The notes under the pieces were generated by a model, which was not told the DNA's origin, did not search any database, and was given only the letters and a program-made list of their open reading frames with translations. A program made the translations under genes and the position numbers. 64,000 nt of DNA from Parasponia andersonii (lineage: Eukaryota > Streptophyta > Magnoliopsida > Rosales > Cannabaceae): the NCBI GenBank assembly GCA_002914805.1, contig JXTB01000407.1, positions 314,830 through 378,829 on the forward strand. Direction: 5' to 3'. Below, one piece after another: positions 1-11,799 of the stretch. The stretch's first letter is position 1. Each line of letters opens with the position of its first letter.

Positions 1-1754
1 AGGGCAAAGCAATTATTAGTATCATGCCCAATATCATTGTGATATCGGCAGAACTTGTTGGGGTCGCGTTTTGTCCTATCCCACTTCATCGGTTCTGGTT
101 GACGGAATCGCTCCTTCTGGTTTGTGACCGCATAGATATGATCTATGGGTGCATTTAATTCAGTGTGATTATTAAACCGCATGGGAGCTCTTGAAATCTC
201 CTGCCTTTTGGGTCTAGGCTGATTCTCATTCGGCTGTTCATTATTCCTCTTATTTTTCTTATTACTGTTGTTGTTGGTAATGACCGCATCTTTAGTCGCA
301 TCTTTCCTTCCTTCTTTCTTAGTCTTTTAAAGATTCTCGCTTGAAGATTCTAACCTCAGATACCGACCCACCCTTCGCTAGAAGTCTTCAAGAGTTCTAC
401 ATTCTCGCTCAAGTAATTTCTCCCAGAGTTTAGTTTCTGGTCGCACCCCAGCCATCATGAGAGTTAGAACTCCTCCCTCAAGTGGGTTGTTGACCTTTGC
501 TAACTCTGAGGTGAATCAATTGAGATAAGACCGTAGAGTCTCCTCTGGACCTTGTCGGATCGCAGACAAACTAACAAGTGGAACAGTGAAATTCTTTGCA
601 GCTTGAAACTGTCTTAAGAATGCCGTCTGAAGTTGTTGCCAGGACGAAATTGAGCCGGATTTGAGTCCTTAGAACCACTTCTTCGCTGCTCCCGAGAGAG
701 TTACAGCGAAACATCTACAACGTGCATGATCATTAACACGATGTAGTTCCATCAAGTCATTGAAGTGATCCATATGGTCCTGTGGATCAGTTTTCCTATC
801 AAAAGTGTTAATGGTGGGAAGTCTGAATCCAGTGGGAAGGGCTGCAGCTCGAACCTCCTCGCTGAATGGCGACTGACGATATCCATCAGCGAGCTCATCG
901 TCCCAACCAGCAAGTGCATCTAACATGATCCTTAAATTGTGAACATCGACATTCAGAGGGAAAGCATTATCTCTCGCTGGCGGCACAGGCGGCCTTCGAT
1001 TATTATCCTGATGCATGGTGGGTTGGTCAGGTAGAGTCTTCTGCGATCTGTGAGAGGAATCCAGTGAAATAGTGCGACGAAACCGACTTTGGTCGTTGTG
1101 ATGCGATATAGATCAATCATGACTATGTCGTCGCTCCAAATACTGTCTTAGGTCTGCAGGATCTTGTCTCGACTCTCTGCTGATTCTTTCGAAGACGCTT
1201 CTCGATGGTCATCCTCATTCGCCGCTCAAGCGATCTTGACTATTAGTGGATTTACGAGAAGGTTGTACACGATCACGGTTTGTACTTGAACTCTCTGTAC
1301 CAGATTCTGGAGGCAAGTTTGCGACCTTGCCTTTTCCTTTGGAGATGCGATCTTCATGACGCTCTTGCTGAGTTCTTGGCTGGCCGCGTCTTCTTGTCTC
1401 TAGGATCTGTATTCCTTTCTCAGGTAATTGAGCAGGACGTTCTTTGGAACGTTCGTGTTGTAGTGGGGTCACCATCTGCCCTTCAGCAAGTCATCGCAGG
1501 GTGTCATTGATCTGGATAGTGACTTGTTGAAGGTTCACCAGTGTCTCCTCCATACGATCCTGTCTCTGGGAAAGGTTCTCTGTTGCAGTCATAGTAGGCT
1601 GATCCTGAGCAGGGTCTGCCTGTGTAGCAGCAGTACTTTGGGGTTGGTTTTGGCTAGTTCCGGTGACTTTGGTTGTGTTTCTGGTGTTTGCCATTATTAA
1701 AAAAGTGGAATTTGACAAACTTTTCTGCCGGAATAGCCCTCCTTCTAGCGCCAA
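1..1754 (-). pseudogene. Ty3/gypsy gag, broken
   Basis: Gag can be followed in pieces. The N-terminal piece starts MANTRNTTKV (ATG near 1694), a basic Gln-rich middle lies in another frame near 1215-1475, and the conserved capsid-like part is at 669-1016 with DRKTDPQDHMDHF and LSGAAKKWF. Directly after KKWF there is an in-frame TAA (669-671), but the reading continues as GLKSGSISSWQQ, the usual gag continuation. Another stop (TGA) follows SYLN near 510. At 1-55 the frame gives CRYHNDIGHDTNNC, a retroviral-type zinc knuckle with atypical spacing. Clearly gag, clearly inactive. Confidence 0.85.
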
Positions 1755-2035
1755 TTATTGATGGAGGTTTTATCAATAATAAATTTAGAAAAAATTAAGA
1801 GATGTGACTTGTGTGAATTGTGTTATTAATCAAAGTAAATAAAGAGAGAGGATTTTATAGTGGTTCAGCCCCGAAAAAGATGAGCTTACGTCCACTGTTT
1901 TTCACTATTTTATAGAGAATTACAAGCACTCAAAGTTACAATGTCTCGTCTAGAAATCTCTCTCAAATTGGAAATCAGAATTTTGAAATCTGAAAATTAG
2001 AAAATTGGAATCCCCCCGTCTGAAACATTGAGTTC

Positions 2036-2045
2036 CCTTTATATA
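2036..2045 (-). promoter_or_regulatory. TATA box of the LTR promoter
   Basis: On the minus strand TATATAAAGG lies inside the LTR, about 400 bp from its U3 start and about 280 bp before the LTR end, a normal place for the U3/R promoter of a plant LTR. Confidence 0.6.
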
Positions 2046-2237
2046 GGTGAGGGTAACTCAATATTCCTAATTGTGAAAACAGGTAACTATACAATCGGGT
2101 AATACAATTTGAGTAACAACATAATTGAGTAACCACTCAAAACGGATAACTGGTCGATCATAAAAGGGAGACTTATGTTTCTCTTTCCTTGCAGGTTACT
2201 TGTTTGACGAAGCAGAGACTTGTTTCCTTTTCTTTCG

Positions 2238-2400
2238 GAAGAGATCGCTCACAACCTATACAGAGGAGGTCGCACGTAACTTATGCAAAAGAGGTCACAC
2301 AACTACACGGAGGAGGTCGCATGTAACCTAAGCAGAGGAGGTCGTATGTAACCTAAGCAGAGGAGGTCGCACAAACCTTACACGGAGGAGGTCGAACTTA
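2238..2400 (-). repeat. Short tandem repeats in LTR U3, about 25-bp period
   Basis: The core GAGGAGGTCGCA with variants recurs six or seven times (near 2240, 2263, 2289, 2309, 2335, 2360 and 2384), linked by acctaagca-like spacers. The array lies about 200-360 bp upstream of the TATA box in transcription direction, where U3 enhancer repeats are found in other plant LTRs. The enhancer role is inferred. Confidence 0.75.
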
Positions 2401-2445
2401 ACTCCTACTCATGCGACCTGATATAGAATTTTAGACCGCACAACA

Positions 2446-5400
2446 GTTATTATAGTCTAATTTAGTACAATAGCCTAATTAAAGTCCTTTATTTCGTTTA
2501 AAAAGTTGATTCTTTTCCAAATGTACCTTTTACTTATCGAATTTTGCTAACAATTTCTTGTGAAAATTACCTCTACAAAAAGATCAAAAAGTTAATAAAG
2601 TCTTATTTAAGATTAACAATGTTACAAGAAATTAAGTGGATAACTATGGTGACTATGGAGATTTATTGGATAAACTTGAATATAAAAATTTGATTAATAA
2701 TTTTACTGAAAAGGCAATAAAAATAAGTATCCAATAGATCTTTCTTTCTTTTTTTACTTTTCTATTTTTTTCCTTTTTTTTTTCAAAGAAAAGATAGTCA
2801 CTCGTTTAGTTTTTTTTGAAGTTAGTAATAGTTAGATAGGTCCATTGTTTGTAAATTGGATCTTTCTTATATTAAGTAAATTTTATTGTAAATATCAGAA
2901 CGTTTTACCACATTATTCATAGCGTGCGGTGTTCAGTATCAATAGTGACTTCTAAATTGTTTCTAAGTTGGACATACACACCGAAACCCCTTTAGTAGTT
3001 TAATATGAACTAATTAATTTTAAATATATTAACGGTTCTTCTCATTGTTTTTTGTTTTGGTTTAACGGTCTTATTGTTTAGTCTTTATATGCACATATTG
3101 ATGTGACACTATTTTTTATGAATTATCTATCAATATCAATAGAACCTACCTATAGGTTGCCAACAACCAAAACAATGCAAATAAAGCTAGCTTAACTTCC
3201 CATATAATTGGTAATTAACTAAGATTGAGGAATACTTAAATCATATATATTGAAGAAGTAGGGCTTAGTCTGCGTGCAATGAATCAAAATTCAAATGTAG
3301 CAATTACAAATACATTTACATATATATACACAGTACACCTACTCATTAATTATATATGTAACTGCAGCATTATATGTAAAACGAACCTTTTCCTTAGTCT
3401 GTTTCATAGGTATAATTTAACTTATACGTAGTCTGTTTCTTAGTTATAAACTAATAATAAAGCAGAATCCAAATCAAAAGTCGTCATCAAGTTCTCAAAT
3501 TCAAAGATGACAAACCTTTCCCTTTGTATCTGAATTTGAACTCGTTAAATATTCTTTTATTTATAGTTATATTTTATTTTTTTTTATTCTTAATTTGCTG
3601 GAAATTCATGATATCCCAAGTAGAAATATCCCGAAGGGACCAATGAAGCATATGGACCGGGCGTGGATTCGTGCACAAGTTCCATGTCATTTTGATGCAC
3701 AATTTCCATATCATGCAACTGGAAAATTGTCGAACTAAAATTGACAATTTTCATTCTTTTTTGAGGCTTAATCGGGCTATTTAGAATTAGTTCTCATATA
3801 TGATCTTGCTTTTACTTTTATGTATACATCTATATCTATGATTTGGCTAATAAAGGATGTTACAAGAGTTCGGACCTATTGGTTAATATTGCTATTATTA
3901 ATGCTAATATAATTTGCTACCTTTTCTCTTCTTAATTTTTTTTTTGGGTCCCCTTGAACAATAAATTAACAAGTTTTTAGAATCATAAGTCTTGAATAGG
4001 AAACGAATATTTTGTTTCAAGTCATTCCCAATGATCAATTGGAGAAAATACTTCCAAAGAAAAAATGGATTGCCTCCAAAGTTTTCCAAAGAGTTTGTCT
4101 TAACTACCTACCCAGCTTGTTCCCACAACCCCACCAACCCCATCCTTTTTCGCATTCAGACAAGGGAACCCAAAAAGAAAAAAGACAAAAGGGATTTCAC
4201 TTAATTATTATTTTTCCTATTTCTGGTTCAATTTTTAGATAAATAAATTACGAGCTAACTAAATTATTTTGAAGTTGGAGAGAAATTCTACACGTAATAA
4301 TATAGAAGAAGAGGTTAAAAAGGTAATAGTCAATTACCGGAACTATCAAACGCTGTTAAATTTCTAAAGTTCGCTATTAAGAAAGTGATAGAAAATTGTG
4401 AAGAGGTTAACAAGTAACGGACAGAAAGCAAGTACTGATGATCTCTCTTTTTCTTTCTCCCTCTAACTTGGCTAACTTTCTTTTGTCATTTTCGGACATA
4501 TGGACAGGAAAGCAAATCAAGACTTGGAGATTACAATCACCTAAAAAGAAATATATTTATATATATTTATATATTGATATTCAGACACGAGGGTGATAAG
4601 CCAATTACTGAGTCAATGCGTTTACACATTGAAAGAGATACATTAAGGAAAAGAAGATTTGATTAAGATTGCCTATTCTGTTTTAAAGAACCTTTCTATA
4701 GTCCAAAAAAGAAATGATGACTTTAAACCAATTTATTGACTTAACTAGCTTACTTGCACGACTGCTAATGTGATATTAATTAAAAAAAATCTGATGTTAA
4801 TCAAACAAAAGTTTTCAAAAAAAAAATGTGACCTTCTAGAATATATTACTGTCAATTATTTTGTGATTAGCTGTTAGGTGGCAATTATATGTAATTTTTG
4901 TCTTCTAACATATTATGCCTGCAAATCATTTTTTTTCATATAATAAATGGTTAAAGGGAAATCGATATTCGGAGTGAGAAAATTAGTGGCAAAAGCATAT
5001 ATTCATCATAAGTTAATAATTTAGATGAAAAGACCAAACTAATGCAGGTCATGCTTATAAATTCACAACCGGCCGTAAAAGGAATGAAAATAAAGGAATT
5101 TAGCCTAAGGGGCAATTTTGGATAATTTTATTGGATTTATAGAAGTTATGCAGTTTTTTATTTTAAAAAAAAAAAAAGAGAGAGAGAGAGAGAGAAAAAA
5201 AACTGCTGTAGCTAATATAATTGTTTAAAACTTTAATTCATGAAAAAAAAAAAAAAAAAAAAAACAACTTCCACAAGGAAGTCGTCCTTTTTTTTAACAT
5301 TTTTTTTATCCCTTATATTTTAGAAATCCTTCACATAGTTGAATTGGAAAAGATTATTAACTCGATCTTTTATTTCTTTTCATTTCTTCCCAAACCCTTT

Positions 5401-5815
5401 CCCTATGCGATTTTTGATTAGGAAACATTGCCCATGAAGCAAAGAATAAAATACCATTCAAAAATTAAAAGATGCAGTACAACAGTAATAATAGTTATAA
5501 TTTAGTAGTAACCACATTTTCCTCACTCCTTAAAATGAAGAGTCTTAAGTTCAAAACTCGGCTCACTAAAAGAGACAAAATCCCGGAAAAGAAGAAGAAC
5601 AATCTTCTGCAGTAGAACACAGATCGAAGCTTAGCCTAGCCTAGCAGCGTTATCAAAAATGTTCATATTAGACATATGGAAAAGACAGTTCCCAGGTACT
5701 ACTAACCTTCCAGGGAACCGCCATAGATTCGGTTCTTCCAAGATGCACCGCATATCTTCTTTACTTGCATAATCAACCACATGAATAACCACCTATATTA
5801 AATATTTCTACCTGA
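2446..5815. other. AT-rich intergenic spacer, no gene seen
   Basis: Only short chance frames are present. There is a GA microsatellite at about 5177-5195 preceded by an A run, and a long A tract at about 5243-5262. Around 5503-5575 a stretch resembles a tRNA-derived SINE head (TAGTAGTAACCAC then AAGTTCAAAACTC as A- and B-box-like blocks), but no ends could be found. Nothing else is recognised. Confidence 0.6.
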
Positions 5816-6090
5816 AAAGCGAAGCTACTTTCCAATTTGCGTACGAAAGCACAACACCACGAGATGTTCGCAAAATTCCACTACTACATGAAGCACTCGG
5901 GGAACCCATCTAAGCGCCATCGGTATTAAGCCTGATCCATCCCCAGGAAGGACGAATGCGAAGAACACAAGTGATTACAGGAGTCTTAGAAGACTAATAA
6001 AATACTAAGCATTCGCAGGAGAAGCAGTTCATCCACTTTATTGTTAGCATGACCCAAGTTAAGACCACTTATTTCCTTAACCGAAGAACA
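5816..6090 (-). pseudogene. LINE-type RNase H domain fragment
   Basis: Minus-strand frames give VDELLLLR, then after a frame change TPVITCVLRIRPSWGW, then IRLNTDGA, a stop, and MGSPSASCSSGILRTSRGVV. This is the start of the RNase H domain found at the C-terminus of plant L1-type ORF2 and in related dispersed RNase H-like genes; the Asp of TDG is the first catalytic residue. The fragment stops after about 50 domain residues and has one in-frame stop and one frameshift. It lies about 0.5 kb downstream of the RZ-1-like gene and is independent of it. Confidence 0.7.
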
Positions 6091-6572
6091 TGGCCAAAAA
6101 TTGGCAGAATGAACATTTATTGAATTATCCTAAAAATTAGACTGGTTACTGGTGGAAGTGGACCAAACTAGAAGATCGAAAAAACCCCAACCCATTTCAA
6201 GTAAGCCTATCAACAACAAAGACTATTGGAAACCAATGAGCATAAAAGCACAGATGCATCTTATGTTCATAATTTAGACGAAAAGCCCAACTTATATAAA
6301 ACAGAGAATAAAAACTTTCGAAAGTTAAAAGGTGCAGCAGTATCAATTGGCTCTGGAAACTGAAAATTGACAGAGAAAAAGCGCGTTCGTTAGCTCTGGA
6401 AACTGACAAATGATATCAAGAGAATTCAACAAGCTAAAATAATGGTTCAAAAGCAATCCATCAATCCTCAACTACAATGCAACTTCAACATCCTAAAGAC
6501 AATCAAAACAACAGACCTACCCTAGCGCATGTAGTTACAAGTTTCAAATAAGAAACCAACTAACAAACGAGA

Positions 6573-9500
6573 CTAGTATCGTTCGAATGAAGATGGTCTC
6601 CCTCCCCTATAAGGGCGGTCATAAGGACCCGGCCTGCTCCTGTAACTTCTTCCCTCATTACGTGCTGCACCACCACTTCCATACCTGTCACCACCTCTTG
6701 GACCACCATCTCTGTCAAAGTTCCTATCTTTATCATAACCATTTTGAGGGTACCGATCAGCACCATTGTACCTATCATTAGGGAATCGCTCGCCAGGTTG
6801 GTACCTGCAGCATAGGCATACCCAAGTCAGAGATGATGGAGCGTACTACGTCGAGATTATCAACAATAATGAGAAGGAAAAACAAAAATACTTCTCCACT
6901 ATAAACCGTTTCAAATAATATAACAGTAGTTGTCTAAAAACATTCCTTTAACAACCATGACACATTACGAGAAAAACGGAACAAGATAGAAACTGTAACC
7001 TGGCTAAGTGCTAATATGTACATTTACCTGTCATTAGCATAGCGATCACGGCTCCCATACTTGCTGTCCCTGCTGTCAAAGCGTTCCCTCTCTCCATACC
7101 TCCCTGCATCATAACGGTCATCCACATACCGATCACGGTCTCCTCCAAAGCGATCCCCACGCCCACCAGCACCTCCAAACCTAGAATGTGATGAGAATGA
7201 ACCTCCACCTCGACCACCACCTGCAGATGGGCAATCTCGGGCCCAATGTCCCGGGCGCCCACACTTGAAGCAATCATCTTGCCCTACAGACCTATCTCCT
7301 CCTCCATATCCTCTCCTGCCACCAGATGAGTAGCCTCCCCGATAACCATGGTCTGTATCATCATCACCCATTTTTGGTTGGGCCTTGTTAACAGAGATTA
7401 TCCGATCACCAAACTCCCGTCCGTGCATATCCCTGATTGCATCTTCCATCCCCCGACGATCTGCAAATGTAATAAATCCAAATCCACGTGGACGGCCAGT
7501 ATCTCTTTCCAGCATGATCTACATAAAATCCATAGTAGCGCAACTCACGCCAACAATAAAACAGAAGCTACTACTACTACAAGCAATATAAAAAGTATTC
7601 AACAAGTAAAAGTGAAGAGACAAGAAAGGAACATGTTCAAAATAAACCCTATATTCAACAAGTGAACATGTTCAAAATAAACCCTATATTCAACAAGCAT
7701 ACTTTCAGAGGGAGTCATCAACTCACAGAAAATAATATTAAAACCTAGAGTGAACAGTTGATAGTTGCAAACAATATGTTACAGGGGAACAAAATGTAAT
7801 AAACTGGAAACTTACTTTTTCTTTGTCATAACAGATCAAGATTACATATTCACAATTGGATGATTCCTAAAAAGAACCAGAAGATTTGGCTAGAATGCTA
7901 CACCCGAACTGCAACTTTGATTCTCAACAGAATTCGAGTACCAGTCCAGCTCCCAGCATAAACTGATAAATAAGGCTTCTAACTCAATGCAATTTTCAAA
8001 TCAGCAATCGATGCTAGCTTTCTATGTGTTTGTACAATTTATTAGTTACAAAAAGAAAGATAAGCTATAAATCAGGCATCCCTTGCAGTCGGAAATCAAA
8101 CTCTCCCCAGAGTAACAAGTGCAACATCTGGCAGTTAAACTTTGCAGTAATTGATACTATTAGTTGGCTGTGAAAAACTAGTCGTCATTAAAAACTTCAT
8201 TAGCAGGGAAATTAGAACCCAAAGTTTAATCTGATTCCGTTGCCTTCATAGGGTTGATTAAACAATTAAGCAAAGTGACTAAAAACATTCATCAAACACG
8301 GCCAAGAGAAGACTATTTTGTCCAAGCATCCACTCATAATAAAAATATGAAAACTTATGAGAACTCCAAAAATCTTAGCATAACTCTAACTCCCAAGACA
8401 TACGCTAAACCACAGAATTGAAAAACCTACTAAGGTCAAGATCTGTTAGCCATCATAACATCAGACTCTTTATAATGTGCAGTTCGGTAACACTATCAAA
8501 CAACAGACATGGAAAGACTCTGGCTGGCCCAATCAAACTAAAACTCAAGACTTCAGCAGTTGAAGCAAAAGATCAAAACCAATCCACTAGAGCAAGGAGT
8601 TTAGCCTTGCCTTTCTGGTTCACGTGACAAGTCCAGGCTGTAAGATAAAGTATAGCAAAGAGGATCTAGGCAGCAAGTGGACAGTGATCTTTGCAAGACA
8701 TAAGGTCCAAAGAGTGGAACCAAACACTGAAAACACACTGCATTTGCTTCGCACTCCCATCATGGAAGGAAACTTGCAGCCAAAACCTCAATACACTGCT
8801 TCTACTCCAATCTGTTCTTGACCTTTCGCCACCAACTGAACTTACAGTAGAACCATTTGTACTCCAAAATACTTGTTTTCAATAGCAATAATGTAACCAA
8901 CTCTATACTAGAAGCATAATATATTAGTATTGCATTCCTGGAGCAGAAGTTGAACTCTGCCATGTGCAATAGTAAGTCAGAGGAATGAATATCTCTGAAA
9001 AACACAGTGCTGACTCCCGAGAGGCAGGTAACCTGAAGAGTAGTACAACCTGGCTCACTTACTGAAACTGCCCGAAAGTGAAGATGCAATATGAGAGAGA
9101 CAGAGAGGAAGAATTAAGGAGATGACTCCAGGCCCCTGGCAGAACGTAAAATAACTCTATCCAGCTCAGAAGTTGAGGCACATATACAACCCATAAAACA
9201 CTTACACAACCCTACCTACACTTCAAAATCAATAATGACACTGATCCTGAACAGATCAACCAGCTAAAACAGCATTGTTAGTTCTTTGTTTATAAGAGAT
9301 CAATAAGTCTGTTCAAGCACTTGGACAGTAATTTTTACTAACAAGGGAGTAAAAGGCAGACAGGCAAAAACTCAGACAACATCAGGCCTCCACGTAAGAA
9401 AGTGAGAGGAGCTCATTGCTTTCTGGTAGCAGAGATTCAACAACTCAGGCTAATTGAACCATGAATAACATATCTACCTTGATTCAGAACCGATTAGACT

Positions 9501-11494
9501 ATTCTACATCGCACATGCAGCTCCCTGTAGCAAAATATGCAAAAACATATCCAACTGTCCACACACTTTGAGCAAGCAACTAATGTCACCAATTCGAACC
9601 CAAGCTTGAAGGTATTCAAACCCTTAGAACTAAAAGGTCAAGCATCAAGCATTTGGCATGTCTGAAGATCACGAGTAAAACCAACAAACCTTCAAACTGT
9701 AGCAGACTCTTATAAAACCTCATATGTTACATAATAATCAATGATGTTAAAGGCACTAGATCAACAGTCTGGATGCTCCAGAAAACATAACAAAATGACA
9801 CAGAATCAACCATAAAACTAGTGAATCTTCTCAACACAGCCCACACTTTTCCTTCACCATCATGCTTTAGTCTGACCAGCAAAAAGTTAAAAATCAATTA
9901 AACAAGGTAAGTTTTCATCACGTCAGGAAAGTGATTACAATCCTTCAAGCAAATGAATATTACTATCAGTTTTACAGATCACAAGTCATTTTAAGTTCTT
10001 CAGTTCCTCAGCATACCCAAATAGGAAAACATTTTCTAAAACAAAAAGAAGCTCCTTTTAAGTTTGCCTCATCATTTAACCAGTTGATTCCACTTCATTC
10101 CTAAGGACTAAGCTCCACTCAAAATTCCTACTGCCTTCCCTGAATCTTACTCCACATATCCTGATACCATCTTTGTACATGAATATATCTCACTTGACAG
10201 CTGAAGAAAATCATCTGCTATAATCTAACCATAACTTCAGCAACTTGCTGCAGTCATTTCCACAAAAGTATATCTTAAAAAACCCATCTACAGCATCTCA
10301 TAAGATCATAACCAAGTTTCAGGAAATCAACAAAACAAATAAGAAGTATTAATCTCAGTAATAGGAGTATAGCACCAAAAAAAAAAAAAAAAGAAAAAAA
10401 AAAAAGAAGGTACATACAATTTGACATGAAGAGACTCTAATCAATAATAATAATAATAATAAATAGTTAATAATTGAATGAGGAAAATGGAACTGAACAT
10501 CAACTCAGTTCTGCTATATACCTAACAGATTAGAACCGCATGAATATTCGAAAGAAGTCATACCCTTGCTTCTCCAATAAATAGGTTTGAGTTGGGAACA
10601 GACTTTTAAGACCTAATGTCTCTTAAAAGAAAAATTATAGCAGAAACAATTAAATGGATCAAATTGCGAATCCAGCAAAGGGTGACTAGTATAAGTAAAA
10701 TGTAAAATCAGTTAAACGTGAGACACTTTACAATAAGTAAACCTTGACAAAGAAGAGTAACCCAATGATTATAACACTGTAGATGAAAGTCTGATACTAA
10801 AGCTAAGAAAAAGGACGTGGAAGGGAAACTGCAGGACTCTTCTTCCCCCAGTTAAACAATAAACATCACTCTAAAGTGGAAGAGGACTAGTCATCAACCA
10901 GTAATTGCGTGAAATTATGCAAACAAGTTATCCTGAAGGCCATGCATTAAACAGATAAACCAGATGATATACTATCAAGAAGTTAGCTAATGAAACTGAA
11001 AACACAATACTTATTTTTTCCTTTTCAATTTTGTTGGAAAAACCCAATACCTTATTCTGCAAATAAATTGAAATTTCAAATCTAACAATTAATGATTCTT
11101 CCCACTAAATAATATCCTTTTTCCTGAGACTATACACCAACTTAACAGATAAAACTTGAACAATACACCATATTAGCTATGAAAATTATTGAAACCTCAA
11201 TTTACAATAAGATATGAGTACAAAATAGGTAAGGATATGTTTTCTTTTCAATAAAAAAAAAAAAAGGAATCATTCCATTTACTTTGCATTTTCCTTCAAA
11301 TTCTCGGGAACCAAACAAGGGGAACTAGGAAAAATCAAGATAAACAACATACATACATATAAATAAAGAAAGAAGAAAAATACCTGAGCTTCAAGAACTT
11401 TGCCGAAACGAGCGAAAGCATTCTCCAGCTGACGCTCAGTAACGTTCCACGATAAACCTCCAACGAATATTCGGTAATCCTCCTTCGCAGCCAT
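6573..11494 (-). CDS. RZ1C: RZ-1B/RZ-1C-like glycine-rich RNA-binding protein (RRM plus CCHC zinc knuckle)
   Basis: Three coding exons, 11494-11384, 7518-7028 and 6804-6573, give 277 aa with consistent phases and GT-AG introns. The RRM covers about residues 8-84, with RNP2 IFVGGL at 9-14 and RNP1 RGFGFITF at 48-55. A single CCHC knuckle follows (C120, C123, H128, C133) inside Gly-rich sequence, then an Arg/Asp/Tyr-rich tail with repeated DRY/DRD motifs ending SSFERY. This architecture and the tail match plant RZ-1B/RZ-1C, nuclear proteins that act in pre-mRNA splicing and RNA processing. MAAKEDYR is taken as start; the frame upstream has only GTG. Intron 1 (7519-11383, about 3.9 kb) splits the RRM between RNP2 and RNP1. 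Which of the two paralogues it is cannot be settled here. Confidence 0.93.
7629..7697. repeat. Exact 35-bp tandem duplication in intron 1 of the RZ-1-like gene
   Basis: The unit beginning GAACATGTTCAAAATAAACC occurs twice head to tail (7629-7663 and 7664-7697) without mismatch over 34 bases, about 110 bp inside the 3' end of the large intron. The identity suggests a recent slippage or repair event. Confidence 0.9.
7700..11270 (-). other. Body of the large RZ-1-like intron, no gene seen
   Basis: No coding stretch on either strand resembles a protein family. There are A-rich tracts near 10378-10405 and an AAT microsatellite at about 10441-10462. Composition is more balanced than the intergenic spacers, and no intact transposon was seen. 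Confidence 0.6.
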
Positions 11495-11530
11495 TGTTGA
11501 CTCCTTCACTCACTCTCTGAGCCTCTCCTT

Positions 11531-11718
11531 CTGCTTCACAAACCCACAATTTGAATCACCGAAAATTGCCACAGAAAAAGAGAATACGAAATCTCAGAGA
11601 CACAGAGAGCCACAACATTCAAAAAAGAAAAAAGCCCTAAAAAGCTATGGTTTAAAAGTCCCAATCAAGCAAAAACAAGTAACGAAACACAGAAGATGTT
11701 GATGCAAAAAGATGTTAC
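11531..11718 (-). other. Probable 5'UTR intron of the RZ-1-like gene
   Basis: On the minus strand CACTG|GTAACATC gives a donor at 11718 and GTGAAGCAG|AAGGAG an acceptor at 11531, leaving a 36-nt untranslated piece before the ATG at 11494. Inferred from splice signals only. Confidence 0.5.
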
Positions 11719-11744
11719 CAGTGCCTCTCTCTGCTAGGTCCGAG

Positions 11745-11754
11745 TTTAGGGTTT
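11745..11754 (-). promoter_or_regulatory. telo-box AAACCCTAAA
   Basis: A perfect telo-box lies about 250 bp upstream of the RZ-1-like start codon, in or just before the first untranslated exon. Telo-boxes are common in promoters of plant translation and growth-related genes. A second AAACCC-type block lies nearby at 11763-11768 on the plus strand. Confidence 0.55.
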
Positions 11755-11799
11755 TCGAACGAAACCCTTACCAACATCAAATAAGAAGAGTCCTTTCTT

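Larger units (their letters stand above)
1..2445 (-). mobile_element. 5' end of a degenerate Ty3/gypsy LTR retrotransposon (cut by the window edge)
   Basis: Read on the minus strand the order is LTR, a primer-binding-like TGGCGC stretch, then gag, running off the left edge at the CCHC knuckle. Protease, RT and the other LTR lie outside the window, so target-site duplication and age cannot be assessed. Gag is broken by stop codons and frame changes, so this is a relic. The gag layout (DPQDHMDHF block, then a CX2-4H knuckle) is of general Ty3/gypsy type; the lineage is not certain. Confidence 0.85.
1759..2445 (-). repeat. LTR (5' LTR of the minus-strand gypsy element)
   Basis: On the minus strand it opens TGTTGTGCGG and closes CCTCCATCA, so the TG...CA ends and short imperfect inverted termini (TGTTG/CATCA) are present. 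It is followed by ATAAT and TGGCGCTAGAAGG, which resembles a tRNA primer-binding site. The length is about 687 bp. The second LTR is outside the window, so the boundaries rest on termini and PBS only. Confidence 0.7.

Noticed and set aside
3904-4242. Three overlapping short frames
   Set aside because: AT-rich, Lys/Phe-rich chance translations with no promoter or family signal.
7348-7665. Plus-strand frame opposite exon 2 of the RZ-1-like gene
   Set aside because: It is antisense to a confident exon and has no recognisable domain.
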